In this document: in pieces, positions 39,101 through 52,387 of the stretch
How the letters are laid out: each line of letters starts with the position of its first letter
Numbering within the stretch: the stretch's first letter is position 1
DNA from: Strongyloides papillosus
Taxonomy: Eukaryota; Nematoda; Chromadorea; Rhabditida; Strongyloididae
Assembly (NCBI GenBank): GCA_005656395.1
Contig: SRSI01000078.1
Coordinates: 2,232,001 to 2,296,000 of the forward strand
Reading direction: 5' to 3'
DNA: 64,000 nt
Program-made: the position numbers and the translations under genes
The notes under the pieces: generated by a model
The model's input: the letters and a program-made list of their open reading frames with translations, nothing else
Told to the model about the DNA's origin: nothing
Database searches by the model: none

Positions 39101-39521
39101 CTTACCTTTTCTTTCGTCTGGGTGATACTCTTTTATCTCCTTGTTGAGAACGTTGACGAATTTCTTCCATTGTTTTGCGAAGACAACGTATTTCATCTGT
39201 AATAGCATCAAGTTTTGATTCACAAGTTAATTTAGCAAATAAATTTTTAGGAACTGATTCAATATCATCTATAACAAATTTCGGTACTAAAATATTATTC
39301 TCAGTACAATAATTAATTAATTTGTTATATAATTCTAATAAAGATAAATTTTCAATATCATTGTTCATTTTATTTTCTGTCAACAGTAAATTTAACTGCT
39401 CAATTGCTTCATTTACAATATTTGTAGAGAATCCATCATATATTATATTTTCAATATCATTCATAGTCTTATATTTTTGAAGAAAATGTAAAACGGTATT
39501 TACAATGATTTTCTCTTCCAT
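36160..39521 (-). CDS. C2H2 zinc-finger protein, probable transcription factor, family not identified
   Basis: Three exons, 39106-39521, 37267-37944 and 36160-36565, encode 499 aa; phases agree at both junctions. Its introns (1161 and 701 bp) are far longer than any other in the window. Residues 1-110 are a helical Leu/Ile/Asn-rich segment, followed by a coiled-coil-like LDAITDEIRCLRKTMEEIRQ and a basic SPRRKKR stretch. The middle is Ser/Thr/Pro-rich and probably disordered. Two C2H2 fingers at about 417-470: FVCEQENCNKRFANKFLLKK(H) and HACPYCQKRFNRKDNLLRHK, joined by the classic HTGLRPH linker. Two fingers with a TGxRP linker imply sequence-specific DNA binding. I do not recognise the C. elegans counterpart. 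Long introns and the very long 5' flank suggest complex developmental regulation (inference). Confidence 0.75.
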
Positions 39522-42500
39522 TGCGAGGAATCCAATTTTAGTGACCTGTTAAGAAGTATCCTTATTTAAGTAACTTTTTTTCCTTAACTTTAAATTTATA
39601 AAAACAATAAAATTATATTATAATGATTAATAATTTTATCCAATGGAAGGCAAGGTATTATTTATTAGTAACTGTTGAAGTAATTAGATGAATCTAAAAG
39701 AAAAATGAATAAAAATAGATGAATAAATGAATGAGTAACAATATTTATATATATTAATATATAGAAAATCATTATCATATAATGATAAAAAAAATGTTAA
39801 ACGAGTATATGGTAAGAATGAGTTGCGCAAATCACTGACAACATTTTGGTTGAAGTGATTGCCTGGGCTGTCCGCGCCGACGGGCTTAGGGCAGAAGATC
39901 ATGACAACGATGATGATGATGGGAGGCTGACTGTCATTAGTTGCCTCTTCTCTGGTATCTCCAGGAGAAAGATGAAAAGTAATCAGTTGAATGATATAAT
40001 ATATACATGATTTTAATAAATGGCGGTCGGCGTACTGGAGGAGGGTACAAGGGAAATGAGAATAGAGACTTGAAAGGAAATAAGTATATATGAAGATAGA
40101 AGGTCTGTTGCCTGTATAACAACATTAAAATAATATACTGCAATCAGTTATCACTCGTCTCTTTTAAATATAGAAAAGAGTGGTTATCACTACCAACCGC
40201 AGTTGGCTTGATCATCTATTTAATACTCTTGTCTCTCACTTTATAGGCAGAGATACGTTTGTAGAATCCACACCTCTTAATTGCATTGAAATTAGTTTCA
40301 GTAAACCTCTAAGTTATGATATTATAATCTACTCATGACAAATTTAATTGTTTCATAATAGTATGACATTTAAAGAAGGTTATTGTAAATATGAATAGTA
40401 ATGATAAGGAAGTTAAAAATGTTAAAGTTATATATATAATGATAGATAAGTGAGGGAAGAGATGAAGAAAAGTTTTGTATATTATACACGTAATCATTGT
40501 GCAAATATGTTCAACCTCTAAAGATAAGAAAATAGGAGGGATAGAGGTGAATTATTTGAGTACTTCAATAATATATACATATTAATATATATGTATGTTG
40601 ATATAATACATACATATACTGTAATATATATAGATCAAAGGATGATGTAATGTTGTATATTGGAGGATTGAGTTAAAAATAAAAAGAGATTGACAAAGAA
40701 AGATAAGATATCATGACAATCATCAATTCACAACTTTTCTTGATTGATCTATTATAAAAGTACCTCTTGAGAATAATCATTCTTAAACTTTCGACATTCA
40801 GATGTAGCTAATTTAAATTTTTTTTATTGATATTGAAATATTATTTTGTAAATATTCTATAATAACAAGTTTAAAATGAAGAGACATGTAATGTTCAATT
40901 TAAATTTATCAAGGATTATGAAAATTAAAGACAATAATAAATATTATAGATCATTTCATATATATAAGAAAATATATTACATTTTAAAAATATATACAGA
41001 AATAGTTTATATTTTATAAGAATATAATATACCCAAGATCATCAAACTATATAATATGTGATAATATTTTAAAATCACTTAATATATACATTTATAAAAA
41101 ATCAACATAAAAATTAGTTAGTGTTGGGTAGAATTAATTTATACTATAATAAAAATATTAAGGTTTTAGAAAAGAAGGGAGAAAGATAAAGTTAAATAAA
41201 TATTTGTGGTAAATTTCTTTTTCATCAAAAAATATGTTAACTGTAATAAATATGATCTTTTAAATTAAAAAGGGATAATTTGTAACAAAACAATTTGCTT
41301 ATAAAAATGCTAAGTAGGAAAAATAGAGGTCACAAAAGCACTTTCTCGGTGATCAACTTTTTAAACAAAAAGCCATCAAACAATTAACAATTTATACCTA
41401 GTAGAAATAAAAATGTTATGTTGTTTGTAATGAAATGCCATTTTTAATATTATATTAACAAGCAAATGCTATTAATGGCATTATAAACTTTTGCAAAACA
41501 TATAAATAAGGTGTCAACAACATAAAAATTATTGTATGTAAAGAAAAAAAATAAAAGTGAGTGCAATGGCAAGATTAGTAAAAAAATAGTTAATTATTTC
41601 CTAAAGCAAGTATATAATTTAGATATAATAAATAATTCGTTTTTTGTTATATTATATTAATACAAAAAAAGATAAATTATTAGATGTTTATTCGTTGGGT
41701 TTCCTATTAAAGTAATATCAAAGTTTAAATAGATTGAGTATACTGCACATGATGCGTATACATATTTATATTTATTAAAGATCACAGATAAGAATGAGTT
41801 TAAACACGAGATAAGAACCTTCTTAAGAAGGTACAATAAGGAAAATGATGAAGCGATATAAGGCAATGTCACTCCTTCGTACACCATTCTTAATTATATA
41901 GGTAAAAATTTTTAATTAATAAGCTACATTAAAAGGATAATATATATGCTAAAAATATTAAAAAAGAAGAGGATAAAATTATGACATGAAATTAAAAGAA
42001 AGATTTTAAGTTAAATTAGTGTTATTCATAAAATTATTACAATGCCTCCAGTTATCTTTCCTTTAAATTAAAATATATAGAGAAGATATTTAATATTTCT
42101 AATAAAAAAAATAATTTTTTTCATGTACCTTAATATAGGTAGTAAAAAGGTAAGATAACATAGTATTAAAATTAGTAAACATTAGTTTATATATAAAGTA
42201 AAATTGCGTATAGGTGGACGCTTTTGGAATGTTTTTTTTTATATCTTAAGGATCGGCAAAAACCTTTGTTATACAAAATACTTATCCCTTAAGATATCTC
42301 ATGAAAAAGACAAAAATTACCTCCTGAAGATACGTATACAATTTTAGTAAGAAAATACGTTTTGTTTAAAATATTTGATTAAAAGAATATAACGAAACTA
42401 AATATTATGAGGATACAAATATAGGTAACGTTTTAAAATAATTTAAAAATTAAGAGTTGATGCAATCTGATCGAAAGAGGGTATTTACATTTACGTTCAA

Positions 42501-45500
42501 TAAGAAACATTTCTCCTTGTATTTAATAATAAAAGTAGATAAATTAAAATGATAGTTAGAAGAGTTAAAAGTTATAAATGGTACAGAGGTCTGTTTAGTA
42601 GAGATTGACAAATTATAACGATCCTCTTTCTTTTTTTATAAAAGTCACCTCATTGGTTTGGATGGAAAAGGGAAAAAAATAAATGATACACCTTAACTGT
42701 ATTGACTATCTCATATTCTCTTTATGTTTTGACATTCCATATATTTTTTTTAAATTCATTGTCGGTTCATTTGTTTATACTTTCTTATCTATTTCAACAA
42801 ATCTTCATAGAAAGCAGTATATGTTATATCCTTATGCAAGAGTAACAATATAAGCAACCTAATCGTTTATTTTGGAATTAGCATGTGAAAACTATGGAAT
42901 AATTTATATTCCATGATAAGAGTGATCAGGCTATTTAGACAGACAAAAATATATTGTCTTTCACTCATACTTCATAACAAATTATAATGCTCCTTCACAT
43001 GTCATGGTATAAATGAATAATGTTAGAAAACTTTGTAAAAAACCTGATTTTATAAGTGATATTTAAGGTGGCACTAAAAATTTTATAGTGGTTTTCAGTT
43101 ATGAACACTTTTACCTCCAATTATAGTCAAAAAAAGTTTGAATTTAGAAAAGTTTATCAATAAACTCTTCATTTATTTTTATTAATCATTTAATACTAAA
43201 GACAAGTAATTAGGATGCACACATATATACTATATTGTATATATATAGTTGACTTAACTAATTAGTAATTTTATAATTTTATAGGGAATAAAATTTTTTA
43301 AAATAGAATATAAAAATAATATTTGAAGATAGGGACATATAAAAAATATAAGGAACATTAATTATACATTCATATTATTACTATCTCTTATCAAATAGTT
43401 ACACTTATATATGAGGAAAGATTTATTAGCCTCTATCGTTATCAATTGTTAAATATTCTCATGATACACTTTAAAATATAAAAATTAACGTTGCCCGTAA
43501 ACATTTGATAAAAAAATTTTGTTAATAACTGTTAAGCTTGTAATACTTGTTATCAGATAGTTAAATTTAATCAAACTCCATGTTTTAAAAGGTAAAAAAA
43601 ACATTTTATTTTGATAATTTAAGATTGTTCTTTTATTCTTTATAATAAGTTGTAAAATAAAACATAGTAAGTAAGCGTAGGTATCCAATTTATCATGACG
43701 GTATGGTCAAGGAGAAATGATACATTAGTTTACTGTTATAATATGAACGAGAGTTAACATTAATGAAAAGTACAAAATTATATTATATTATAATTAAAGA
43801 AGAAGAAGAAAAGTCTTTTTTTGTTCACTCTCCCAATTCAAATGATTTAAATAAGGTTAAAGATAAAATTTTCAATTTTACAAACAATTTAAAAATTTAT
43901 TGCTTACGGGTTTTAGGAAAATACTATATGGTGATTTATGAGTAAAGATAAAATTTATCAAGAAGCAAATGATAAAATATTTCAATTAATGTATTCCTAA
44001 ATACTTTTAAAAAGACATTTTTTAACTTCTCAAAAATATATTTATATTATATTGAGTAGTATATAAACATTTGATTTTTCGGATATCTTCACAAAGAGAG
44101 TATGTTTGTACAATAAAAGAACATTTTAGATATATTTGTTAAAAGAGTAGTTGTTTTTATTGTTTCTTTTAAATATAAATGTTAAGATATGTTAGATTTT
44201 TTTTCATTTAACTACTTTTCACACATTAATTTAAACCAAACATCTATTATTACTATTTGGTTGTTATATCAAGATTATTTGTTGGTACTTTTTTTCTCAA
44301 TATCATATTAACAGAATAGGAATTTTCTTTACAAGATAAAAGTTACCATCATTTTTACTGGATATAAACATTATTTTGTTTTACAAAGTGGAATATTTCT
44401 CTCACTACATTTAAATAAATTAAATGCTATTTAAGATTAACAATGTATAAGTCATAAATTCATATAATATCTATGTAAAGACAAAAAAAGTTGTAGGATG
44501 TTTGATTAAAAAAGTTAAATAAAAACCAATTTATGTTATTTAAAGAACAGACAAGAGTACTTATAAAGAGATCCTATTTAATATATCAGATTATGAGAAA
44601 AAATTATTCTATTGACAGGAAAATTATTACTGAGATAATATATTAAACTCTTTCTTTTATTTCTTTTACCATCGTAATTGACATGAATTCATTAACCAAA
44701 GTAATAAAATTAGTATTATTAGAAGTTATTAAATACCGTAATAGTGTAGTGTTTGTCAATCAATCGAGGTATCTTTTTATCAATATATATTAGGAGTTAA
44801 CATATAATATATCATTTATTGAACTAAATATTTTAGGATTTTATTAATTTAATTAAGTAATAAAAATTATTTAAACATTTTTAATTAACATTAATATAAC
44901 TGTTAAACACTAATACTAATGTTTTCTATAAATTTTGAGTAATTTTAATATTCAATAATAGCAGTTACAATATCTGTAACAATAAATATTAAAAAGTATA
45001 CATGTATATAAGAACAAAACAGTCCTTTAAAATGATGAACTTTTATAAATTTGTTTTTTTTTGCACATTATCAAGTTATAAAACAAAATGATGAACTTCC
45101 GTAGTAGGGATGATAATATTCAATTTCTTAGACAACCCTATTTAATTAATATCTATCCTTATCAATAACATTTAAAGGAAAACTTGTTTTTACCAAAGGA
45201 TTTAGAAACTTTTTTATTGAAATATTAAATATTAAATAAATATTTCCTTTAATGCGATATCCATTTACCATTGAAAAAAAATTGAAATTATAGAAAGATA
45301 ATGAAGAATTTTATTATTAAAGAGTGTGAAACAGTAAAAGATGAAAACTTGGATGTATAATTGTAGTTATTTGTATAGTTTTATTTCTTGATCAGTTAGA
45401 AGTTAGAAGATAGTGGTTTTGTGAGGCCATATTTTATTTATAAAGATAGAACAGTTATCATTACCGATGACATTAAAATCAGTCAAGAGTTGTTCAGTAT

Positions 45501-48030
45501 TAATATCTAAGAGACAGAAAGGTTAATCAGGATGAAAATAGAAATATGGTTAATGAAGGGACAATTCATTTTCTTAGTATCTATCTTCCTAATATTAAAG
45601 TTTCTTTTTTACTTACGAGGGATAGTATATTACTTTAAAATAATAATTATAATAACAATCATTTATATGCGTTTAAAATAAAGTTTTTCGCAGTAAATAG
45701 ATATTTTATTAAAAATTGATTGTTAAGGGTTACGAAAAATTAAGTAAATTTTCAAATAATTTATAAACAATATTTAATCATTATAATAAGATTAGTGTTA
45801 AATGTTAAATAAGGTTATCAGTAAGACTCATCATATATGTTGCATACAAAAAATGAGAAATATAAAATTTTTATTACATTAAAAAATTGTTAAATAAAGT
45901 TTTTTTATTTGTTGGAAACAAATCAACACCAAATAACCACACTATTCATCTAATGATTCATATTAATCTAACAAAATTTATAATTTTTTAAAAATAATCG
46001 GGTTATTACTTTATTACTTTATTTCAAAGTCACAACACATAAAGATTTTTTAATCTTTTTTCATTTTTTTAAATCTTATATATTTATATAATTAAATAGA
46101 AGATATCATTTATTGTATTTTATTAAAAGTTATTACTTTACACAATATTATTTAATTGCACATTAAAGATGAGGAATTGAGATAAGATACTTTTTATAAT
46201 TAATATGTCTTTTTAGTCACTTTCATAAAATAAATTTTATTATATTTCTGTCATTGGTTGTATAAGGTAAAGAAAATGGCGTAATAAAGTATGTGATAAG
46301 GTATCAAGGCAATTGATTAGGTACTTTTGATTGTTATATATACAACACATACTCAAAATGTGATAAATATGGCTAATGACCTTCTTAAATTGAAAGTTTA
46401 CAATTTATCGAGGTTAATTAATTTATTTTCCATTAAATATTTGGTTAAAAAAGAGGGAAAATAAATATTTTTAGTAAATGAAAACTGTTAATAAAAAAAT
46501 AACTACACAATATTGAAATTATATACGTTTTGATTTATGGTCGACATAGTAATTTACTATAAAAATAGAAGGTCATACAAATTATATATAATAATTTTTG
46601 AATAAAAATTATCAAAATACAATATACAGTAAATGTGGTAATTTATCAACTTCGAAAGAAAAATATTCGATCTATTACAATTTTAGTTATAATATTTGAA
46701 TTACTTTTTTTTATTATTTTTTTTAACAAATTACATTTATGAATATTTAATGCTGCTTGATGACCTTGAAAAGCAATTAAAATAATAAATCTTGATTAGA
46801 CACTTGTACAATATTATTGGTATATAAATTGAAAATTTAAATTTTCTTTGAATTTTATTACAATGTCTTGAAGTTTTCATTCAGTTTGTTTGTATACACG
46901 TTGTTAATTCTCATAAAAATAAGATTTTCTTTTTACAATAAAAAACTTTAATTACGATGATTTTTTTAGCATTTATTTTCGATGTATAAATTAATCTCCT
47001 CTCAATATATGTTAATTTTTTAAAAATATTTTACACATACATTATTGCACTTGGTAATTAAAATTGATTTATTCATTATAATTATTAATAAATAAAGTAG
47101 TACTATTTTAAAAAATAAAAAGGAAAATAATTTTTATGTGAATATTAATATGTGCTTATAAATATTTTATACATATTTTTAACTTTTATTCAATAAATTT
47201 ATATTACTTTTTTAATCTATTAAATATGTTGTTGTTTAGAAATGATTAGATCACAAAAATTTTATTTTAAACAAATATTTTTTTTCTTCCAAATGATACC
47301 TATTTAACCTATTTTATCGAAATTCGCTACTTTATATAAACACTTTCTAAAACGGTGCCTACAAAACACCATTTTTGTTCAATTAAATATTTTTAAAAAT
47401 AATTAGTGGTTATAAAGGAAAATGATTTACTTATAAGTTGTATATCAATTATCACAGAACATTCATAGCTGCATTTTACTAATATCCAACTTACTAAAAT
47501 ACTTTATCATGTGGACAATAGTTTAAAGGACCTTAGTAAATATATACTATAATAACTTGGTACATGTTCCAAAAAGAAATTTAAAGAAAAATTGGTTTTA
47601 TCTTAATTCCTTGGTAAAAAAAAAACTTTATTCCTTATTAGAGAGCCTTTTATTTGTTTACCTATTCATACATTTTTTAATTTACTTTATGTAGTTCCTG
47701 TGGCGATTATTATACTTTACCCCAATGTGGAAAGAGTTATCCTATATTTATATCAATTTTTATTACCTTATGACGTATATATTTTTATGTTGCTTTTTTT
47801 GAAAAAAGAAATGAAGGGAAATATTTAAACAAATGATAGTTTTATAGACTTTTATTAATGTTTGCCTTTTTATCGATTATTCTAATAATAAAAAATGAAT
47901 ATTCTTTTATTTAAAATGTTTTGTGTTATTAACCTTTATAATTCAAAAATATTATTTTTTCCACTTTATATAACAAAAAAATTATTTAGAATAAGAGAGC
48001 TGTTAACAATTTATCCTAAAAAAATTTAAG
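39522..48030. promoter_or_regulatory. 8.5-kb non-coding region upstream of the zinc-finger gene
   Basis: The longest gene-free stretch of the window. It has no convincing reading frame, but several islands stand out as less AT-rich: 39857-39900 (GC-rich), 39980-40070, 40180-40260, 42205-42320, 42640-42700 and 42835-42960. GATA-type sites such as TGATAAG (about 42916) occur. The first part probably contains 5' UTR and promoter of the minus-strand zinc-finger gene; the last part precedes the plus-strand membrane protein, whose first exon may lie here unseen. The rest is plain AT-rich sequence. Confidence 0.4.
39857..39900. other. GC-rich island in AT-rich DNA
   Basis: About 44 bp at roughly 65% G+C (GGCTGTCCGCGCCGACGGGC at its core) within DNA of about 20% G+C, some 340 bp upstream of the zinc-finger start codon. 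It contains a near-palindrome, GTCCGCGCCGAC, and short complementary arms. It may be a conserved promoter element or part of a non-coding RNA or 5' exon; it does not fold like a tRNA. Confidence 0.5.
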
Positions 48031-48958
48031 GGATATGTTTAAGACTTGACGATTACACATGGACATGGAAAAAAAGTAATGTTACAGCAGCAGTTTGTAA
48101 TATTGTAATTGCTCTACTAATGATTGTTGCCATTAGAAGTGATGAGTGGTTTTTAATTAAAAAACGTCCAATAAATATAAATGAGATAGATAAAAATGAT
48201 ACTTTATTGAGTCTCCTAAAAGATGTAGACAAAATCAATGAAATAAATACTTTAAAATTATCAACATTTGTTTGTAAAAAAGTAGGTGCTAAAAATTTTT
48301 GGAAAAAACTTAAATTTGGTGAACTTATTGATGGAGATAATATAACACATATAACAACTTTCTTCAGTCCAAATCAAGGTGAGGAAAGATGAATTAATAG
48401 ATTAATTAATTTAAACATATTTTAGTTGCCGTTGATTGTATTACACCTGTAACAGCAAGTATATTTTATTCCTGCATTGCACTAATATTTGCAATAATTT
48501 TTTTAAGTATAGTAAACAGTTTTATATATTTACTTTATCCAAATAATGGATTTATTGGTTGGTTAGCTCAAAATAGTATTCTTGATATGTGTACAATTAC
48601 ACTTTTAATTTTTACATTATTAATAGCAACATGCGCAAAAGAGGACATTCAAAGTATACATAATGAGAGTCCCATTAATGATGGTCCAGGATTTTATCTT
48701 TTTGTTATAGCTGTATTTATTGGAGTATTTTCAATAATTGTTGCTTTTAAAAAATCATGGAATCAAAGACAAAGGCAACGTGAAAATAATCAAAGATTGA
48801 TGAGTGCATGTACCTTAAGGTCACTACGTGATATTGTTATAAGGCCTCAAACTGGTCACTCAGCTGATCATTATGAGAGATATTTGTTATCTCGTGAGGA
48901 GGAGAATATTCCAACAACGACAAATACTTTAATTACATGTAATGAAGATCATGAATAA
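48031..48958 (+). CDS. Four-TM membrane protein, possibly TMEM127-like; first exon not found
   Basis: Exons 48031-48378 and 48426-48958 (47-bp intron) are in frame and end at TAA. A TAA at 48027 blocks the frame upstream and AAG precedes 48031, so an undetected 5' exon probably splices in here; otherwise translation would start at the ATG at 48120, inside the first membrane segment. Visible: TM1 (VTAAVCNIVIALLMIVAI), a polar ectodomain of about 80 residues with one Cys, TM2 (SIFYSCIALIFAIIFLSIV), TM3 (ILDMCTITLLIFTLLIATC), TM4 (GFYLFVIAVFIGVFSIIV), then a basic and acidic cytosolic tail (RQRQREN, SREEEN). This topology, with the long loop after TM1 and a TM2 that follows a Thr-Pro-Val turn, resembles TMEM127 (an endolysosomal regulator of mTORC1), but the sequence similarity I can see is weak. 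Confidence 0.6.
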
Positions 48959-50475
48959 CAATATTTATGATAATTCAAATAATTTTATTACCAAATACAA
49001 AAAGAATAAGTCAAATACATCACTGCTGGTACATGATGAAAAGTATTATGAATTGCTTTAGAGCACGTTTTATCTAAATATTTTATTTTTTTTTCATATT
49101 TTAAAAAATAAATTTTTTAATAAATTTACAAAAAAAGAGTTTATCAAAAGTGTCCCAGAGTATGAGAAGTAATAGAAAACGATTAGGGGGGTCTGTCAAA
49201 AATTAAAAATATTTTAAAAATTGAAAGTATTTTAAAAATTAACATAATTTAAAATTTATTTACTTCCAATAATATTTAAATTGATTGATAAAAATATAGA
49301 AACATGAATTTTAAGGACAAATTTTAATATATAATTTAAATACAACTTAAAATTTATTCCAAAATAATATTTTATGTGTCCACATCTGTTTTTAAAAGAT
49401 TCCTCTATTTACGGAAATTTATGTTTTAAAATAGAAGATTGTGAAAAAAATTTTATTCGTAAAATTTTATTTATCTTTTCACTAATGAATGGAATTCTTT
49501 TAACATAAAAAATAATGATTTTTTTTAAATATAAAATTATTATATTTCTTTGAACGTAAATTTGTCTTGATTGATGAGGTTTGTAGGTTTGTTAGGAAAA
49601 TCGTTGATGTTTAACTAACAGAATAAAATTTTTGAAAAAATATTATAAAAGTTGTTTGAAAGTAAAATTACCAGTGTATTTAAATAACCATAATAAGTTT
49701 TTTTTTACTTTTTTGAATATATTTTAATATTTGTAATGACAAATTTTCTTTATTTAACAATATTTTTAAATGTCTCTTTATATCCGTCACAATTTACTAA
49801 ATATACCAAAATAAACACGTATTATTTTGAAAAAATTTAAATTTTTATAATAATATAGTAGATATCAATATAAACATTTTGTGTTTGTAATTTTTCTTTA
49901 TTCAATTAAAAATTACTTTAATATTACAAATATTATCAGAAGATGTATAATAATGTCAATACTAATTTTAATTGATACTCATTAGTTAGTTTGTTTTTTG
50001 ATTTATAAAAATGTTATAAAATTAAAACTTTTGAATTATACATACTTTAGAAAACGACATTATAATTTTATGTTGTTTTAATTTATCTATATTTTTTGAA
50101 ATAAAGAAAACTTTCGCTCAATTATTTTTTAACAATAAAACGTTTTTTACACAGAATGTAGAAAAGATTAAAATAATGCTCGACTTTATTTTGAAATGTA
50201 ATACAATGAGTATCTCTTAACATAAACATTCATCTAATGATCGTGGAAAAATTTTAAATCATTAAGGGGTTAAATTTCTTAAAATATAACATATGTTAAT
50301 AAAATATACCTAGGTATTTCAATAATGAATTTTCAAAGATATGTTGTTAAAAATGATTGATAAATCATAAAAATTTAAATGTTATTTAAAATGATATACA
50401 TATTTATAAAAATTATATTCTAATGAAATATTATATTACTATAATAATTTTTATTTTTTTTATCTTTTAAGAATA
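48959..50475. other. Intergenic spacer upstream of the NMNAT-like gene
   Basis: 1.5 kb AT-rich spacer. A run of G's at 49184-49191 with GTGTCCCAGAG nearby (49161) is locally unusual, but no inverted repeat partner was found. No genes recognised. Confidence 0.5.
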
Positions 50476-51980
50476 ATGAATTACGATGGAACAAAAATTG
50501 TTCTGGTATCATCTGACGTTTGTAATCCACCAACCTATTTACATTTAAGGATGTTTGGTAAGTTTTTATTTATTTTATCCATAATTTTTTTTAATTAATT
50601 TTATTAGAATGTGCAAAAAAGTATGTTAATATTTGCATGAATAAACAGGTGACAGAAGGTATCCTTCATGTTAATAATTTTTTTCCTTTAACAACTGAAA
50701 AAGATGACTGTATTTCAAATGATCAAAGATTTAGACTAACTAAATTGTGTTGTAAACGATCAAAATGGATAAAAGCTGATAATTGGAAAATAAATGATTG
50801 TGATAATGTTTTATCATACTTTATGACATTATCATTACATTATCAAGAGTATTATGATAATGAATTTGGAAGAAATATTGTAAAAATAATATTTATTTGT
50901 GAAAATAATATATTTCCGTCTCTAAAAATATCTGAAAATAACATTTATTTAGAAAAGTTTTTGAATAAATTTAATATTATTGTTATATCAATTATTCAGT
51001 TGCAAAATTCATTCGAAAATATGCTAACAACAAATTTTTTAGAAAATATAAGGTAAATTTAAAAAAATATTATAATAATTGAAACATTATTTGTGCTTTT
51101 AGAATAACCTTCATTTTGTAAAAGATTTTTTTAATATACAATTCTCTACATCACAACAACTTCGTGAAGCTTTAAAAAAAAACGAAACTATAAGGTATTG
51201 TACAGAAAATGATGTTGTTGATTATATTGAAAAATATATGTTATATAAAAAGATTCCAAAATCTTTAAAGAATGAGTCCCAAGTATATAATAACATACCT
51301 CAAGAATGTGACAAAAGATGTTTCTGTAATAATAAAAAATTAGATAGTGATAAGTTTTTAGATTGTAATAAAATGTTAGAATCTTATCCAAATAATAATA
51401 CTACATCCACTACTTTTCAAAATGACAATGAAGAAATATGGACATCTTTATTAAAAAGCGATTATAAAAAATCTAAAAGTTTAGAAAATATATTTAGGAC
51501 TGGAGAACATACTCCGACATATGATAATTTAACAATGGAAGAAATGTTAAAAGTAAACGATCATTGGGTTTCAGAAATGTTAAAACAAGCTGATGAACTT
51601 GAAGTAAATGTAAATAAAAAAAAAAGCAATCATTCTCGAGAAAGATACTGTTTTCTGGTGATAAAAATACAAATAAATGTATCGAAGTCAAATGTAGTAA
51701 TGATAAACAAAATTTCGTATTAAATATACATAAAAATAGATTAAATAATAAGAATAGTGATATAAATGATGTTGAAGCCTTTTTAAGTATGTATGATTCA
51801 CTTAATTTATCAACAAAAGCAAAATTATCCAATATACAACCAAATTGTAGTGAAAGAAAAAATTCAAAAAACACCACTTTTGATGATGATCCTGGTCCTG
51901 AAATATCATTAAATAACACAATTTCAAATAAGAATGATTCAAGTAGTGAAAAAAATTTTGCATTAGAAAGTACAGTGTAA
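50476..51980 (+). CDS. Diverged NMN adenylyltransferase (NMNAT) homologue with disordered tail; two apparent frameshifts
   Basis: Exons are 50476-50557, 50608-51052 and 51103-51980. The first part aligns with animal NMNATs: CNPPTYLHLRMFECAKKYVN (human FNPPTYMHLRMFELARDYLN), RFRLTKLCCKRSKWIKADNW, LHFVKDFF, and LREALKKNETIRY...VVDYIEKYMLY (human KIRRALRRGQSIRY...VQEYIEKHNLY). The GSFNPxT loop is changed to DVCNPPT, with the TxxH His kept; the ISSTKIR motif is changed to STSQQLR. Both nucleotide-binding signatures are therefore altered and NAD synthesis is doubtful. A polar tail of about 240 residues follows. The second intron joins phase 2 to phase 0, and the tail shifts frame again at an A10 run (51616-51625); one extra base in the T6 run at 51035-51040 and in A10 would each restore the frame. 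The spans given are therefore provisional. Confidence 0.72.
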
Positions 51981-52387
51981 AAATAATAATGATTAATCAT
52001 AATCTTTCTTTTTAAAAATGTAAAGTATTATAAATTGTTATATAAAATATTGGGATATAATAAAATATGTCATATCTTAAAATTTGTTCCAAAAATATTT
52101 ATTTATCATGACTATAAATCATTTATATTTAATTCGTTTAACATTTTTTTTATATTACTCCTAGTAACTGAAGTAGAATAAATGATTATTTAATATTTTT
52201 AAAGAAGCAATCAACAGATAAATAGATTGATAGATATGACCTGGAGATATAAAAACACTTTGATTTTTAGCTAACTTCTTATTCTTTAAATATATTTTTA
52301 TACTCATCTTTTTTAGATATATTTCTAACATTTTAATTCACTGTTATTTGGTGATTTTTATTTTACTAATTTTAACATTTAATCATC
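51981..52387. other. Spacer between NMNAT-like and cytochrome b561 genes
   Basis: 407 bp of AT-rich sequence between two same-strand genes, holding a 3' UTR and the cytochrome b561 promoter. Nothing else recognised. Confidence 0.5.

Noticed and set aside
39684..39902. 72-codon frame over the GC-rich island
   Set aside because: After the first 25 residues it is Tyr/Phe/Ile filler; the GC island alone creates the non-AT codons.
43763..43945. 60-codon frame in the gene desert
   Set aside because: Lys/Asn/Ile-rich filler without splice partners or recognisable content.
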